NCBI GenBank assembly: GCA_029990175.1
Contig: JARKIP010000021.1
Coordinates: forward strand, 22,449,501-22,513,500
Length of the DNA: 64,000 nt
Direction: 5' to 3'
Source of the DNA: Petunia secreta
Lineage: Eukaryota; Streptophyta; Magnoliopsida; Solanales; Solanaceae
Numbering within the stretch: position 1 is the stretch's first letter; every line of letters starts with the position of its first letter. The notes beneath the pieces were generated by a model. That model was not told the DNA's origin. It made no database searches and saw only the letters and a program-made list of their open reading frames with translations. The position numbers and the translations under genes were made by a program. Below, piece by piece: positions 44,425-53,144 of this stretch.

Positions 44425-45026
44425 ACAATCTGACTTAATGTACAGTAAAGATTTTATATCTTCAAACTGATTTAATGTATAGTGAAGTTTTTATATCTTC
44501 AAACTGCAGATACCAATATAACTATTTTAATAATCCGAAAGTTTTTAATCTTCTGAACGGATTAAACACAAAATAATTTTAATAATCCGTTGAAGTATTT
44601 AAATCTTCAAAAATAGAATATTAAATTTGGAGTAGAAAATCTTTTTAGATTTTAGTCTCCACAATAGTTTGGAGTAGAAAATATTTTCAGATTTTACTCT
44701 CCACAAATAGTCTATTATCGATTAGCAGCCCAAAATACAAATTAGATTTCTTAAGATTGTTATATGTCTGTACTTTCGATAATGACAAAAAACAGAAATA
44801 GATGAAATAGAAAAATTCCAAGCCAACAGTATACACTGCCTGTCCTTAAGAAATCTAATCCCCTCACAGTTATCCAAGGTTTGTGGATTAATTTCTCCCA
44901 AGATAGAATGGAATTATCCTCATTGTGATAGCGGTAATTTAAATCACAGTGAACAGCGAACTCAAATAATGGTATCAAATCACACAGACTCAGAACTTAC
45001 TTTTGTTTTGAAAACAAATGCAAAAA

Positions 45027-45031
<5 letters not shown>

Positions 45032-45070
<39 letters not shown>
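45032..45070. repeat. (AG)n microsatellite in the copia 5' LTR
   Basis: About 19 uninterrupted GA units. The same site in the 3' LTR (39350-39361) has only about six. Confidence 0.9.
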
Positions 45071-45073
<3 letters not shown>

Positions 45074-45121
45074 GAAATTTTTGGATGAACAAAATGAGGC
45101 AAAATTTCTCTCTATTTATAG

Positions 45122-46178
45122 TAGGGGTGGGTGTTCGGTGCTTCGGTTCGATTTTTTGAAACTTCGATTCGGTACTTCGGTCTTCGGTTCGGTTTGAAGT
45201 GTAGAAAAACCCGTAATTTTTATACTTCGGTTCGGTTTGGTTTTTTAGTTTGGTACTTCGATTCGGTACATCGGTGTTTCGGTTTAAACTAAAGTTTATA
45301 GCCAAAAAAAAAAGGCCGAACAAGAAAGGGAAAGTAAAGGCAAAGTATATACATGTTCAAAGTCAATAAATAAGATTAACAAAAATACATCAAATTACCA
45401 AACATAAATGATTTAATACTCGTAATATCATATCGCGATGACTTAACATAAATTATTTATTCAAACTAAATGGATGTTAAGCTAATTTATCATTTTCTAA
45501 TGAATTTTTCAGTTCAATTATTTAATTTTTAAAATATTTTGCATTTAATCACTAATTAGACATTAAAATACAATAAGCAAAAAAGGGAAATTATACGAAT
45601 CAATATAGGATTAGATAACAGATTGAAAAGAAGAAAACATCTTATTGTTACATTATTTGAGCACCCGCCAATGCTCGAGTTATAAATCCTCCAACAGCAA
45701 TCCTTGCCATTTTTTTTTCAAATCGATCTCTAAAAGAAAGAAAAAGGAAGAGTACAGATCATACCTTGATCACTTGATGACTCAATCCAAAAAAAAGGGA
45801 AGTGTGGAGGACTGGAGGGAATAGGAGTAGGACTGTTACTATTAGCGGTGGAGTTGGAGCCTGGAGGGAATAAGGTTATTTCATATTTGGGTAGGGGACT
45901 AAGGGAAGGAGTAACTTAGGGATCTAGGAAATATATGTAATATGTAATGGTTGATGTTTTTTGTTAATGGTATTTAAAAAAAAAAAAACTTTGGTTTTTT
46001 CGAAATTTCGTGACCCGAAGTTCTGGGGTGGCCGAAACTGAAGACCGAACCGAAGACCGAAGTTTAAAAATTTCTAGGACCGAACCCGAACTGAAAAACC
46101 GAAGTACCAAACCCGAAGTACCGAATTAGTTCATTTTGGTTCGGTATTTCGATTTTTTCGATTTTGTGCCCACCCCTA
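45122..46178. mobile_element. hAT MITE with 8-bp target duplication
   Basis: Termini TAGGGGTGGG and CCCACCCCTA, flanked by ATTTATAG at 45114-45121 and 46179-46186. The sister LTR has this 8-mer once. Subterminal regions are packed with CTTCGGTTCGGT-type motifs on the left and their complements on the right. No transposase, so it is non-autonomous. The 8-bp duplication and TAGGGGTGGG end indicate the hAT superfamily. Confidence 0.9.
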
Positions 46179-46533
46179 ATTTATAGCCACAAAATTTGGA
46201 GTGAAAAGGCATGAAGGCATCTTTTCATTTTGGTGAAGTGGCTGTTCATGAAAGGCAGCCTTCAAGGTGGCTGTTAGAAAATGTGTTTTCATTTTGGTGA
46301 AATGGCTGTTCATGAAAGGCAGCCTTCAAGGTGGCTGTTCAATGAAAAAGTACTTTTTCATTGAAATAATGTTACAGTTTTGGGAACTTTGGAATATTTG
46401 CATAAGTATTCTACTCTTTAATTCCGTTACGAAAACGGCCCCAAATCAATAATATTAATATAAATATTAATCTTTAATAAATATTCCCTTCATTTCCCAT
46501 TCACACCACTTTACCTTCTTTCCAAATCCAGCA

Positions 46534-47277
46534 GAAATTCAATAAAAAATAACTAAATATTAGGAAGTGAAATTGAAACAAACAAAAGCTTAACATAGGA
46601 ATAATATCTTCAGATTTTGCAGTCGTTATTACTTGGTCAATACTTATATCAAAGGTGTAGTATGTAGTTAAATGTAGGCTAGATCATAGCTCCTTTTAAG
46701 GTCACTAAACAAGGAACAACCATACAATATCTTAGAGAATCACCACTAGTTAAAATCACAGACTAATTTTTTATGAAAAGCCGCTAAAACTCTTCGAAAA
46801 TATCCTGGAATTTTTCGTGAAGTTTAGTTCAAATGTTCCAAGAAATTTTGTTGGACTTAGTACCTGAAGTTGATCCTAGAGTTTGAACTTCAGAACCTTA
46901 AATTTTACCGCATGGTAATCTTCTCTGCTGGCTTGAGTTTTCTAACTTGTGCTCGTCACGCATGATAATGCACCCAAATATGTGATTGAAAAGTCGAATC
47001 AGCAAACCCTGGGTATCTCTCTTCTTTGAATCAGCGTCAAACTGTTTTTTACAAAATGCAACAGATTTTAAGATGAATTTAAAGGGCCAATTTCAATTCT
47101 TGAATATACGTTCTCTGCATGGTGATCTCTTCTCTGCTGGCGATCAATTTTTTCTTTTATACATGAGTTACAAAGTTCATTTACCTTACTCTTCTTCTCT
47201 CTATACGCAGTGATGCCAACTGTTAAAAAAAAATTGTTGTTGAGGAAAAATAAGTTATTCTTTTTCTAGAGCAAACG
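46534..47277. other. Displaced 5' flank of F-box copy 4 and duplicated intergenic DNA
   Basis: 46534-46640 continues the F-box 5' flank interrupted by the copia element. 46990-47280 repeats 36620-36900. No gene. Confidence 0.6.
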
Positions 47278-47550
47278 TGTCACAGCCCAATTGCGTATTG
47301 TCCGTTTTGGGCCTAGGCACACACGGATTTATCGTTTAGGCTACCTCACCTCGAGCCCTTAAAACGCGCGTACCATGGGAACTTGTGTTATTCCTTATAT
47401 AGTCCTTCACTTTATTTTCTTATTTCGATATGAGATTTGGCTAAGGTCTCATGTGCACCCCATTCAAAAGTCTGTCAGCTTAGAACTTAGAAGCCGCCAA
47501 TCTTTCTTGACCAGCCCTCATTTAGCCCGCCCTCGTTCAGGGCCGTCACA
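47278..47550. mobile_element. Solo LTR (273 bp)
   Basis: Starts TGTCACAGCCC and ends GGGCCGTCACA, flanked by AAACG at 47273-47277 and 47551-47555. The duplicate of this region at about 36880 lacks it (GCAAGTGATTTTAGG there, against GCAAACG...AAACGATTTTAGG here). No internal region or second LTR is present. Confidence 0.75.
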
Positions 47551-47970
47551 AAACGATTTTAGGAAAACCTGTAATAATTTTTTAATAAAGGTTATACACT
47601 CTTGGCAGCATGGTGCTAAATCTGTTAGTTTCCAGCTAACTCTGAACTTCACATCTAATAAAGTTGTCGAGTTATGTAAATCGTGTGCTTGGACGAGCTT
47701 CATTCTTCTCCAAAGTAAGATTCATCGGATAAATCCTGTTTCTTACTCTTTTTTTGCTCTTAAAAATTTGTAATTTCAAATTTGTTCTCGCTTGTTTCGG
47801 TTGGCAAGGATACATCTTTTAACTTCAAAGTTCTAACGTCTGTTTTTTTTTTTTTGGCAACACAGAGTATTGATATACACAGAGTTGTAAATGAGATAAA
47901 CTAGGATAACAGAAATTCAATTAGAAATAACTAAATATTAGGATTACTTGTTCAGTTAGGTTGAAAGCTT
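47551..47970. other. F-box unit flank remnant without coding sequence
   Basis: 47551-47850 continues the match to 36890-37130. From about 47868 (CACAGAGTATTGATATACACAG) the sequence is F-box 5' flank as at 7265-7345. The F-box coding part that should lie between the two kinds of flank is missing. Confidence 0.5.
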
Positions 47971-49268
47971 TGATGTGTGGCTAAAATATCACACATTACA
48001 TACTTATACTTGAGCTTGTGTTGTATTAAATTGATGAAATAAGTGTATTTATCATTGCTTTATTGCATTATGTAGGTTGAATAGGTTAGAGAAGAGTTAT
48101 GGAAGAAACAAGTCAAAAAGAAGCCAAGTTGAAGAAAAAGAATAAATGTGGCTAGTCTGTAAAAAATACCGAATAAAAGTGGCTATTCGTGAAACTGTGA
48201 CCAAGCTGAGCTGCGAAAAAGTGGCTATCTGGTGAATGTTCGGTACCAGGATGGCTACGAGATGAAAATCAGCCATTTCATTGTTTTAACTTAGGGATAA
48301 TTTTGGGAAAAATATTGTAATTATTTTGAGGACTACAAATAGATAGTTTTACCATAGTATACACATCTTTTGGCCACTTTTCCAACTTGGGAGCAAGAAT
48401 TCATCAACAACACTTCAAGATTGAAGATTGGGTGCACTTTAAATGAGAAATTCTTTATCCCTTTCTTTATTTCTTTGATTTGTATGCTACATTTGTTTGT
48501 TGATGTTATTGAAGAATTGAATTTTTGAATATATTTCATGGCTATTTGTGTTGTTAATTGATATGATTTTGGACATGAATATGTGAATGAGTCATGGCTA
48601 GGAATTTATATTGTTGGGTTTTGATTATCTAGCCTCCATTGTTTTGATTGCTTGACTCTTGTGCTCGCGACACTTGAGTTACCCGTCTACTTTGCTAATT
48701 AAAGACTCGGGAGAGATTAGTTAGCGTAGAATAGTGAAGCTAGCGAAGATTTGGGTTGATAGACTATTTCATAGACTAACTCATCTAAAAGAAGTTACGC
48801 TCGAAAGAGGTCTTCTTTCCTCGGGTAATGGGTAGTGATTTACAAGCTCAACTATGGCTTTGACGAGCGCCGTTGAGGTAAATCCCTTCTAGGCCGGAAG
48901 GATTCTAGGGATTACATTAGAACGACCCAGCCATAATATATAAACCCCGTGCTATAATTGCGTCCTAGGCTCAGAACTTGACTTCCTTGGTTGTGAGAAG
49001 GCCATAGATTATATTTACTTGCTTTCCTAGTGTAGTTTGTAGTTGTTAATATCGTTCCATCACCTCGTTATCCTAGTTTGGCTTTGTCAGATAGGTTTAG
49101 TTCCTCAACTACTTTGATCGCATCACTTTGTTCCTTGTGGATTCGACCCCGACTCCTAGTTAGGTAAATTATATTGCGATGACCGTTCACACCTCAAGCC
49201 GAGGTGTGTGTTGAGCGTTCGTCAGGCTTTTACAAGTTGGCAAAAGCATGCTCAAGGCTCTCCAACAA
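47971..49268. mobile_element. LTR-like insertion, possibly an Athila-type solo LTR
   Basis: About 1.3 kb of non-coding DNA absent from the homologous flank at 7445-7480. It begins TGATGTGTGGC, similar to TGATGTTTGGC at the start of the Athila-like LTR at 57973, and ends near CTCCAACA. Internal phrases such as TGTGGATTCGACCCCGACTC are like those near Athila LTR ends. No clear 5-bp duplication was found. Confidence 0.4.
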
Positions 49269-49794
49269 CCAAAAAAAAAAAAAAATAGAAGAAGTTATTG
49301 ATTCTATGACGCAGAAAATTGTTGATAAAACTCTGCAGCAATTAGTTGTGTCTTGTGCGTAGGGGTAAATAAGAACTCCACAAATAATTCTCCATTTTAT
49401 AGACTACTGACAAGCATACAAACCACAGGCTAAACTAACTGCAAAATTTGCAAAGCTGAAGACCACAAGCTATACATAACTGATTATCTTCCTCAAGTCT
49501 CTCAACTTTATATTACTCTAATATATTACTAGAAGAGTTCACAATATTGTAGAAGAGACTTAAGTAAATAGAGGAGAAATCATATTCATCTAATTCTAGA
49601 TATTCTTGAAAGGAACTTGGAGTGAACCGGTGGTTTTAACTTCAAATGCAAATATGCTAAATTTCTACAGAATTCTAAGCGGTCATCTTTGAAAACACAG
49701 TAAAATCTCAACAAGTAATATATTTAAATCAACAATTTATAGTACTTTTTGTATGTCGAATAATTTAAAGATCAAACCTGCGCCTATAAAGTTA
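49269..49794. other. F-box unit 5' flank sequence
   Basis: 49290-49480 matches 7470-7660 (GACGCAGAAAATTGTTGATA, ACCACAGGCTAAACTAACTG). 49480-49794 has no gene or structure I recognise. Confidence 0.5.
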
Positions 49795-50258
49795 AAATCC
49801 TGAATTCGTGTCTGGTGCCAACCACATGCCGAATTCAGTTCATCAAAATTATGGGGTTTTCGTATGTATGAAAACATAGTCTTCCCTGCCATCATACTCT
49901 AGCTTACTCATAGTTCTCAGTGATTGTAAGCAAACACTCCTATGCTCTGCCCACTGATTATAAACTCCTAATCTAGTGTGCCAATGGGCTTTACATCTAA
50001 ATGCCAATAAACATAGTTACCAACTTCTTGTTGTCAAAAGGGAAATTTCTCGTAATTCATGTTACTAAGTAAAATTATATCCCTTTTGCTCCAACTATAT
50101 TCTTCAAGCAGCGCCCATACATGCTTTCATAGCTGATTTTTGGAAAATGAAAACTCGCAAAACTGACACAATGCCATGCTTTTCAAAGGGGGTGCATACT
50201 AATATGTATTCCCTTGAATTGCTGCCTATTACTATATGGCTACATGTCTTCCTCAGTG
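49795..50258 (-). pseudogene. F-box fragment 5a (C-terminal third)
   Basis: Nucleotide-level match to the 3' third of the F-box copies: complements of AAGCAAACACTCCT, TGCCAATGGG, CTCCAACTATATTCTTCAAGCAG and CCCATACATGC appear in order. Several stops and frameshifts. It directly abuts fragment 5b, so it is a partial tandem copy lacking F-box and start. Confidence 0.65.
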
Positions 50259-51145
50259 CATAACAATTTAGGTTTTTGGAATGAAGTATTCAAAGAAGAA
50301 TGGTTTTGTTATGAATGTAAACATAGCCTCCCACATTGCCAAGCTTCCTCAAAGTTCTGAGCTGGAGATTGTAAGCAAACACTCCTCTCCACGGCCAACT
50401 AATTATCAACGTAGTTCCCATTTAGTGTGCCAATGGGTATTACATTTGGATTCCAAAGACCTGATTGTCTGAAGGGAAATGGCTTCATTTGAAGTATAAT
50501 TGTCTCCCTTTGGCTCCAATTATATTTTTGAAGCAGATCCCATACATACATTGTTAGCAGATTTTTGGAATAAAAGAATTCGCAAAATGACACAAAGCCT
50601 TCCTTTTCGAAGAGGTGCATATGAGAATGATTTCTTTGTTTTTTAACTTTATTACATCTGGTATGTCCTCCAGGATGAGATATTAGATGAAATTCCTCCT
50701 CTTTAATGTCAAATATTATGATAGATGTTTTGCAAAAAGCATGAGTAAAACAATTCCCGAGAAGAAGATATTCTACAGCCATCCAATAAATAGTAGCATC
50801 TCTTTTGATTATAGGACATGCAGGATTTATCACATGTACTAAATAAGGGACCCTAACAGAGAGTTTTTCCCAGAATCAAGATTGTTTGATAACAACGAGC
50901 TCAGAGTAAGCAACTTGACTTCTGGAACATCATATCTTTGTTGATCAGATATTGTCCAAATCAGTGCACAATATTCCTTTGCGAGTGGATGGAAAAAGAA
51001 TGCTCCAATTCGACCATCGTATTGGAGTTGGATTGAAACTTGTTCTCTAGTGATAGGGTTACAGATTATGTAATGCACACCGTATTGCTTATATAATAGT
51101 AGCAACCCATGGTAAGATAAGAGGATTAGGTTTACGACATTAATT
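50259..51145 (-). pseudogene. F-box fragment 5b, cut by the Tat element
   Basis: Matches copies 1 and 3 from YHGLLLLYKQ through ICNPITREQVSIQLQYDGRI, HPLAKEYCALIWTISDQQ, PEVKLLTLSSLLSNNLDSGK, then after a shift near 50835 WMAVEYLLLGNCF, IIIFDIKEEEFHLISHP, MYVWDLLQKYNW and IPIGTLNGN. The N-terminal part, with the F-box, is missing because the Tat LTR begins at 51146 immediately after TTAAT. The missing half may lie beyond the right edge of the window. Confidence 0.75.
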
Positions 51146-51697
51146 GTATTGGGTAAAAATCGGCTCGCATGATTCGCCCTGGCCACGCAATCTGACAGCA
51201 ACCAAGCACTTAACGACAAGCCAAAGACCAAAGCAAATAAGTGGATCGCCGAAGTTACACATCGAGGTCGTCACCGAAGGCGAGTCGTAAGCTGAGCTTC
51301 GGTGAAGTTTACCTCGGTCGAATAACAAGGCCTCACCACCGAGGTCACACATATGCACCTCGGTGAATCGCCTCGGTTCCAGCAGCTTTGCAGCCCACTA
51401 CTTCAACCCACTAACTCCTTCCATTAATGCCAAGAACGTGGGTCAAAGCACAACTGATAGTGGAGAACGTGGGCAAGGCTCCTAGGCCTATAAATAGTAC
51501 TTCATTTTGTATTGTAGGCATCCAGAAATAGATACTGAAACTCTGCCCAAATTTGTACTCACTACCATATATTGAAATCATGTTGTTCTCTTGCAATTAC
51601 GCTTATTTCTCGTATTTTACTAGCTTTGATACAAATTTTTATTTATATTCTAATCCAAATTCGATTTGTGATTCTAAAACCGATTTAGGCCCATACA
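51146..51697 (+). repeat. 5' LTR of the Tat-type element
   Basis: 552 bp, TG...CA. The left border is fixed by the break in the F-box homology at TTAAT (51141-51145), the expected target duplication. It contains a TATA-like CTATAAATAG near 51489. Confidence 0.75.
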
Positions 51698-51700
51698 AAT

Positions 51701-51718
51701 TGGCGCCGTATGTGGGGA
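51701..51718 (+). promoter_or_regulatory. Primer-binding site of the Tat-type element
   Basis: TGGCGCCGTATGTGGGGA, three bases after the LTR. It shares TGGCGCCGT with the Athila primer sites at 57245 and 59324, the non-Met tRNA type used by the Tat/Athila group. Confidence 0.75.
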
Positions 51719-51788
51719 TATAAGCAGAAACGGTTTGTTCCAAAGTTCAACGCTCTTTTTCGTTAAAACTCACAGTCTCCTCAACGTT

Positions 51789-52855
51789 ATGGCTGATAAC
51801 ATTGAAAATCTTCACGAGCGGACTGACGTTTCGTCGAACAAACAGTCCACATCTCCAATGACAACCGAAGCGTTCCAAGCTTTTGTTTTAACGCACTAAA
51901 AGCTCTCCACGATCGACAGGATGAGCAGATCAACATTAATGCTGAATTCCGCGCCTCGTTGGAAGCGAGGAACAGCGCAGCACCGAACGGTACCCAGCCT
52001 TCGGCTCCAAGAGGAGGCATCCCGACTTTGGTTCCTACGGGCGCGATAATAGGGGGACCTCTCAACGGGGCCACGTCTGGGGTTTCGAGAAATGTACCAG
52101 GCGGAACGCCACACTTCGGGACGATTCCCACCGTGGCCGAAACAACGCCCTCGGTCGACGTTGAGAGGTTGACCAGGGAGATTGAAGCACGCGTTAAGGC
52201 GTGCGTTGAAGCTCGCGTAGAAAAACGCCTCAAGAGCATACCAGGGATGGCAAAAATCGAAGATGAGCTTAATATAGATCAATACAGGGAGTTGCCCTTC
52301 AAGCCCGAAGCGGCCCCAGCCCCAACTCCAAAATTTCAAGCTCATATTTTTGAAGAAGTATGATGGGACTTGCGATCCCAAAGAGCATGTAAGAGAGTAC
52401 ATGTCAATGGTGAAGAGCAACGACTTAACGACGATAGAGCTCGAGTCAATATTCCTGAAAAAGTTTGGCGAGTCCTTGGAGAAGGGCGCGCTGCGTTGGT
52501 ACATGTGCTTAGCAGCAGGGTCGATCTCCACCTTCAAGGAAATGACCAATGCCTTCGTAAAGGCCCATACCGGGGCTCAGAAGATCCTCCAAAGGAAGGA
52601 GGATATCTACGAGGTCAAGCAGAAGCTCGGTGAGCCCCTCAAGGAGTTCCTCGAGCACTTTCATACCGAGTGCATGGAACTGCCTTGGATGGATGATACT
52701 CTAGCCATCATGGCATTTGAAAAGGGTATCAATGTGCGCAACTCTGATGCCGCTGCCGAGTTGCGAAAGGAGCTTCAGCAATACCAAGTGCTGACATGGG
52801 AGGACTTGCACAAGCGAGCCTACTCCAAGATAATATTGGAGGAGGCTGAATTTTA
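51789..52855 (+). pseudogene. gag of the Tat-type element
   Basis: Starts MADNIENLHERTD and shifts frame near 51880. It continues through a Gly/Pro-rich stretch, VERLTREIEARVKACVEARV (coiled-coil-like) and, after a frameshift near 52350, the capsid core KKYDGTCDPKEHVREYMSMV, EKGALRWYMCLAAGSISTFK, QRKEDIYEVKQKLGEPLKEF and AFEKGINVRN. It ends with a TAA at about 52853. At least two frameshifts make it non-functional. Confidence 0.8.
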
Positions 52856-53144
52856 AAGCCGAGGTTATAACTACAAAAACTAAGGTGAATCCTCGCACCA
52901 CGCCGAAGCGTCACGAGGACATTCGAAGGGGAGGTACGAGCCATACATCTCCTCGAGGCAGCCTATCAGCCAAAGGTTGGGAAATTCCTTTGGAAGTTCA
53001 GTTACGAGCCCGCATATAAGCCAACGACTCGGGGGGAAGGTTCACTCTAACTCGAACCAGAAAAACTCCTCGGGCCCAGCCTCGGCTTCGAAGAAAGATT
53101 TGCCCCGGATCCCTGACTATAATTTTAGCATATCGACCTAGGAG

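Larger units (their letters stand above)
39072..46533 (-). mobile_element. Ty1/copia retrotransposon, decayed
   Basis: Target duplication GAAAT at 39067-39071 and 46534-46538. Read on the minus strand, LTRs start TGTTGG and end ATAACA: the 3' LTR is 39072-39797 and the 5' LTR is 44758-46533. A purine tract (GTGGGGGAT, minus strand) adjoins the 3' LTR at 39798-39806. Gag, protease, integrase, reverse transcriptase and RNase H follow in copia order. The usual tRNA-iMet primer site is not present after the 5' LTR. It inserted into the 5' flank of F-box copy 4: joining the flanks restores a sequence found at 7310-7340 and 47905-47935. Confidence 0.9.
44758..46533 (-). repeat. 5' LTR of the copia element, carrying a hAT MITE
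   Basis: 1776 bp including a 1057-bp insertion and its 8-bp duplication, leaving about 711 bp, similar to the 3' LTR. The (AG)n tract is much longer here than in the 3' LTR. Confidence 0.88.

Noticed and set aside
5873..51145. F-box array as the S-locus (SLF genes)
   Set aside because: The arrangement is suggestive, but the N-termini differ from the SLF pattern I know, no S-RNase is present, and no search was possible. I therefore call them only F-box genes.
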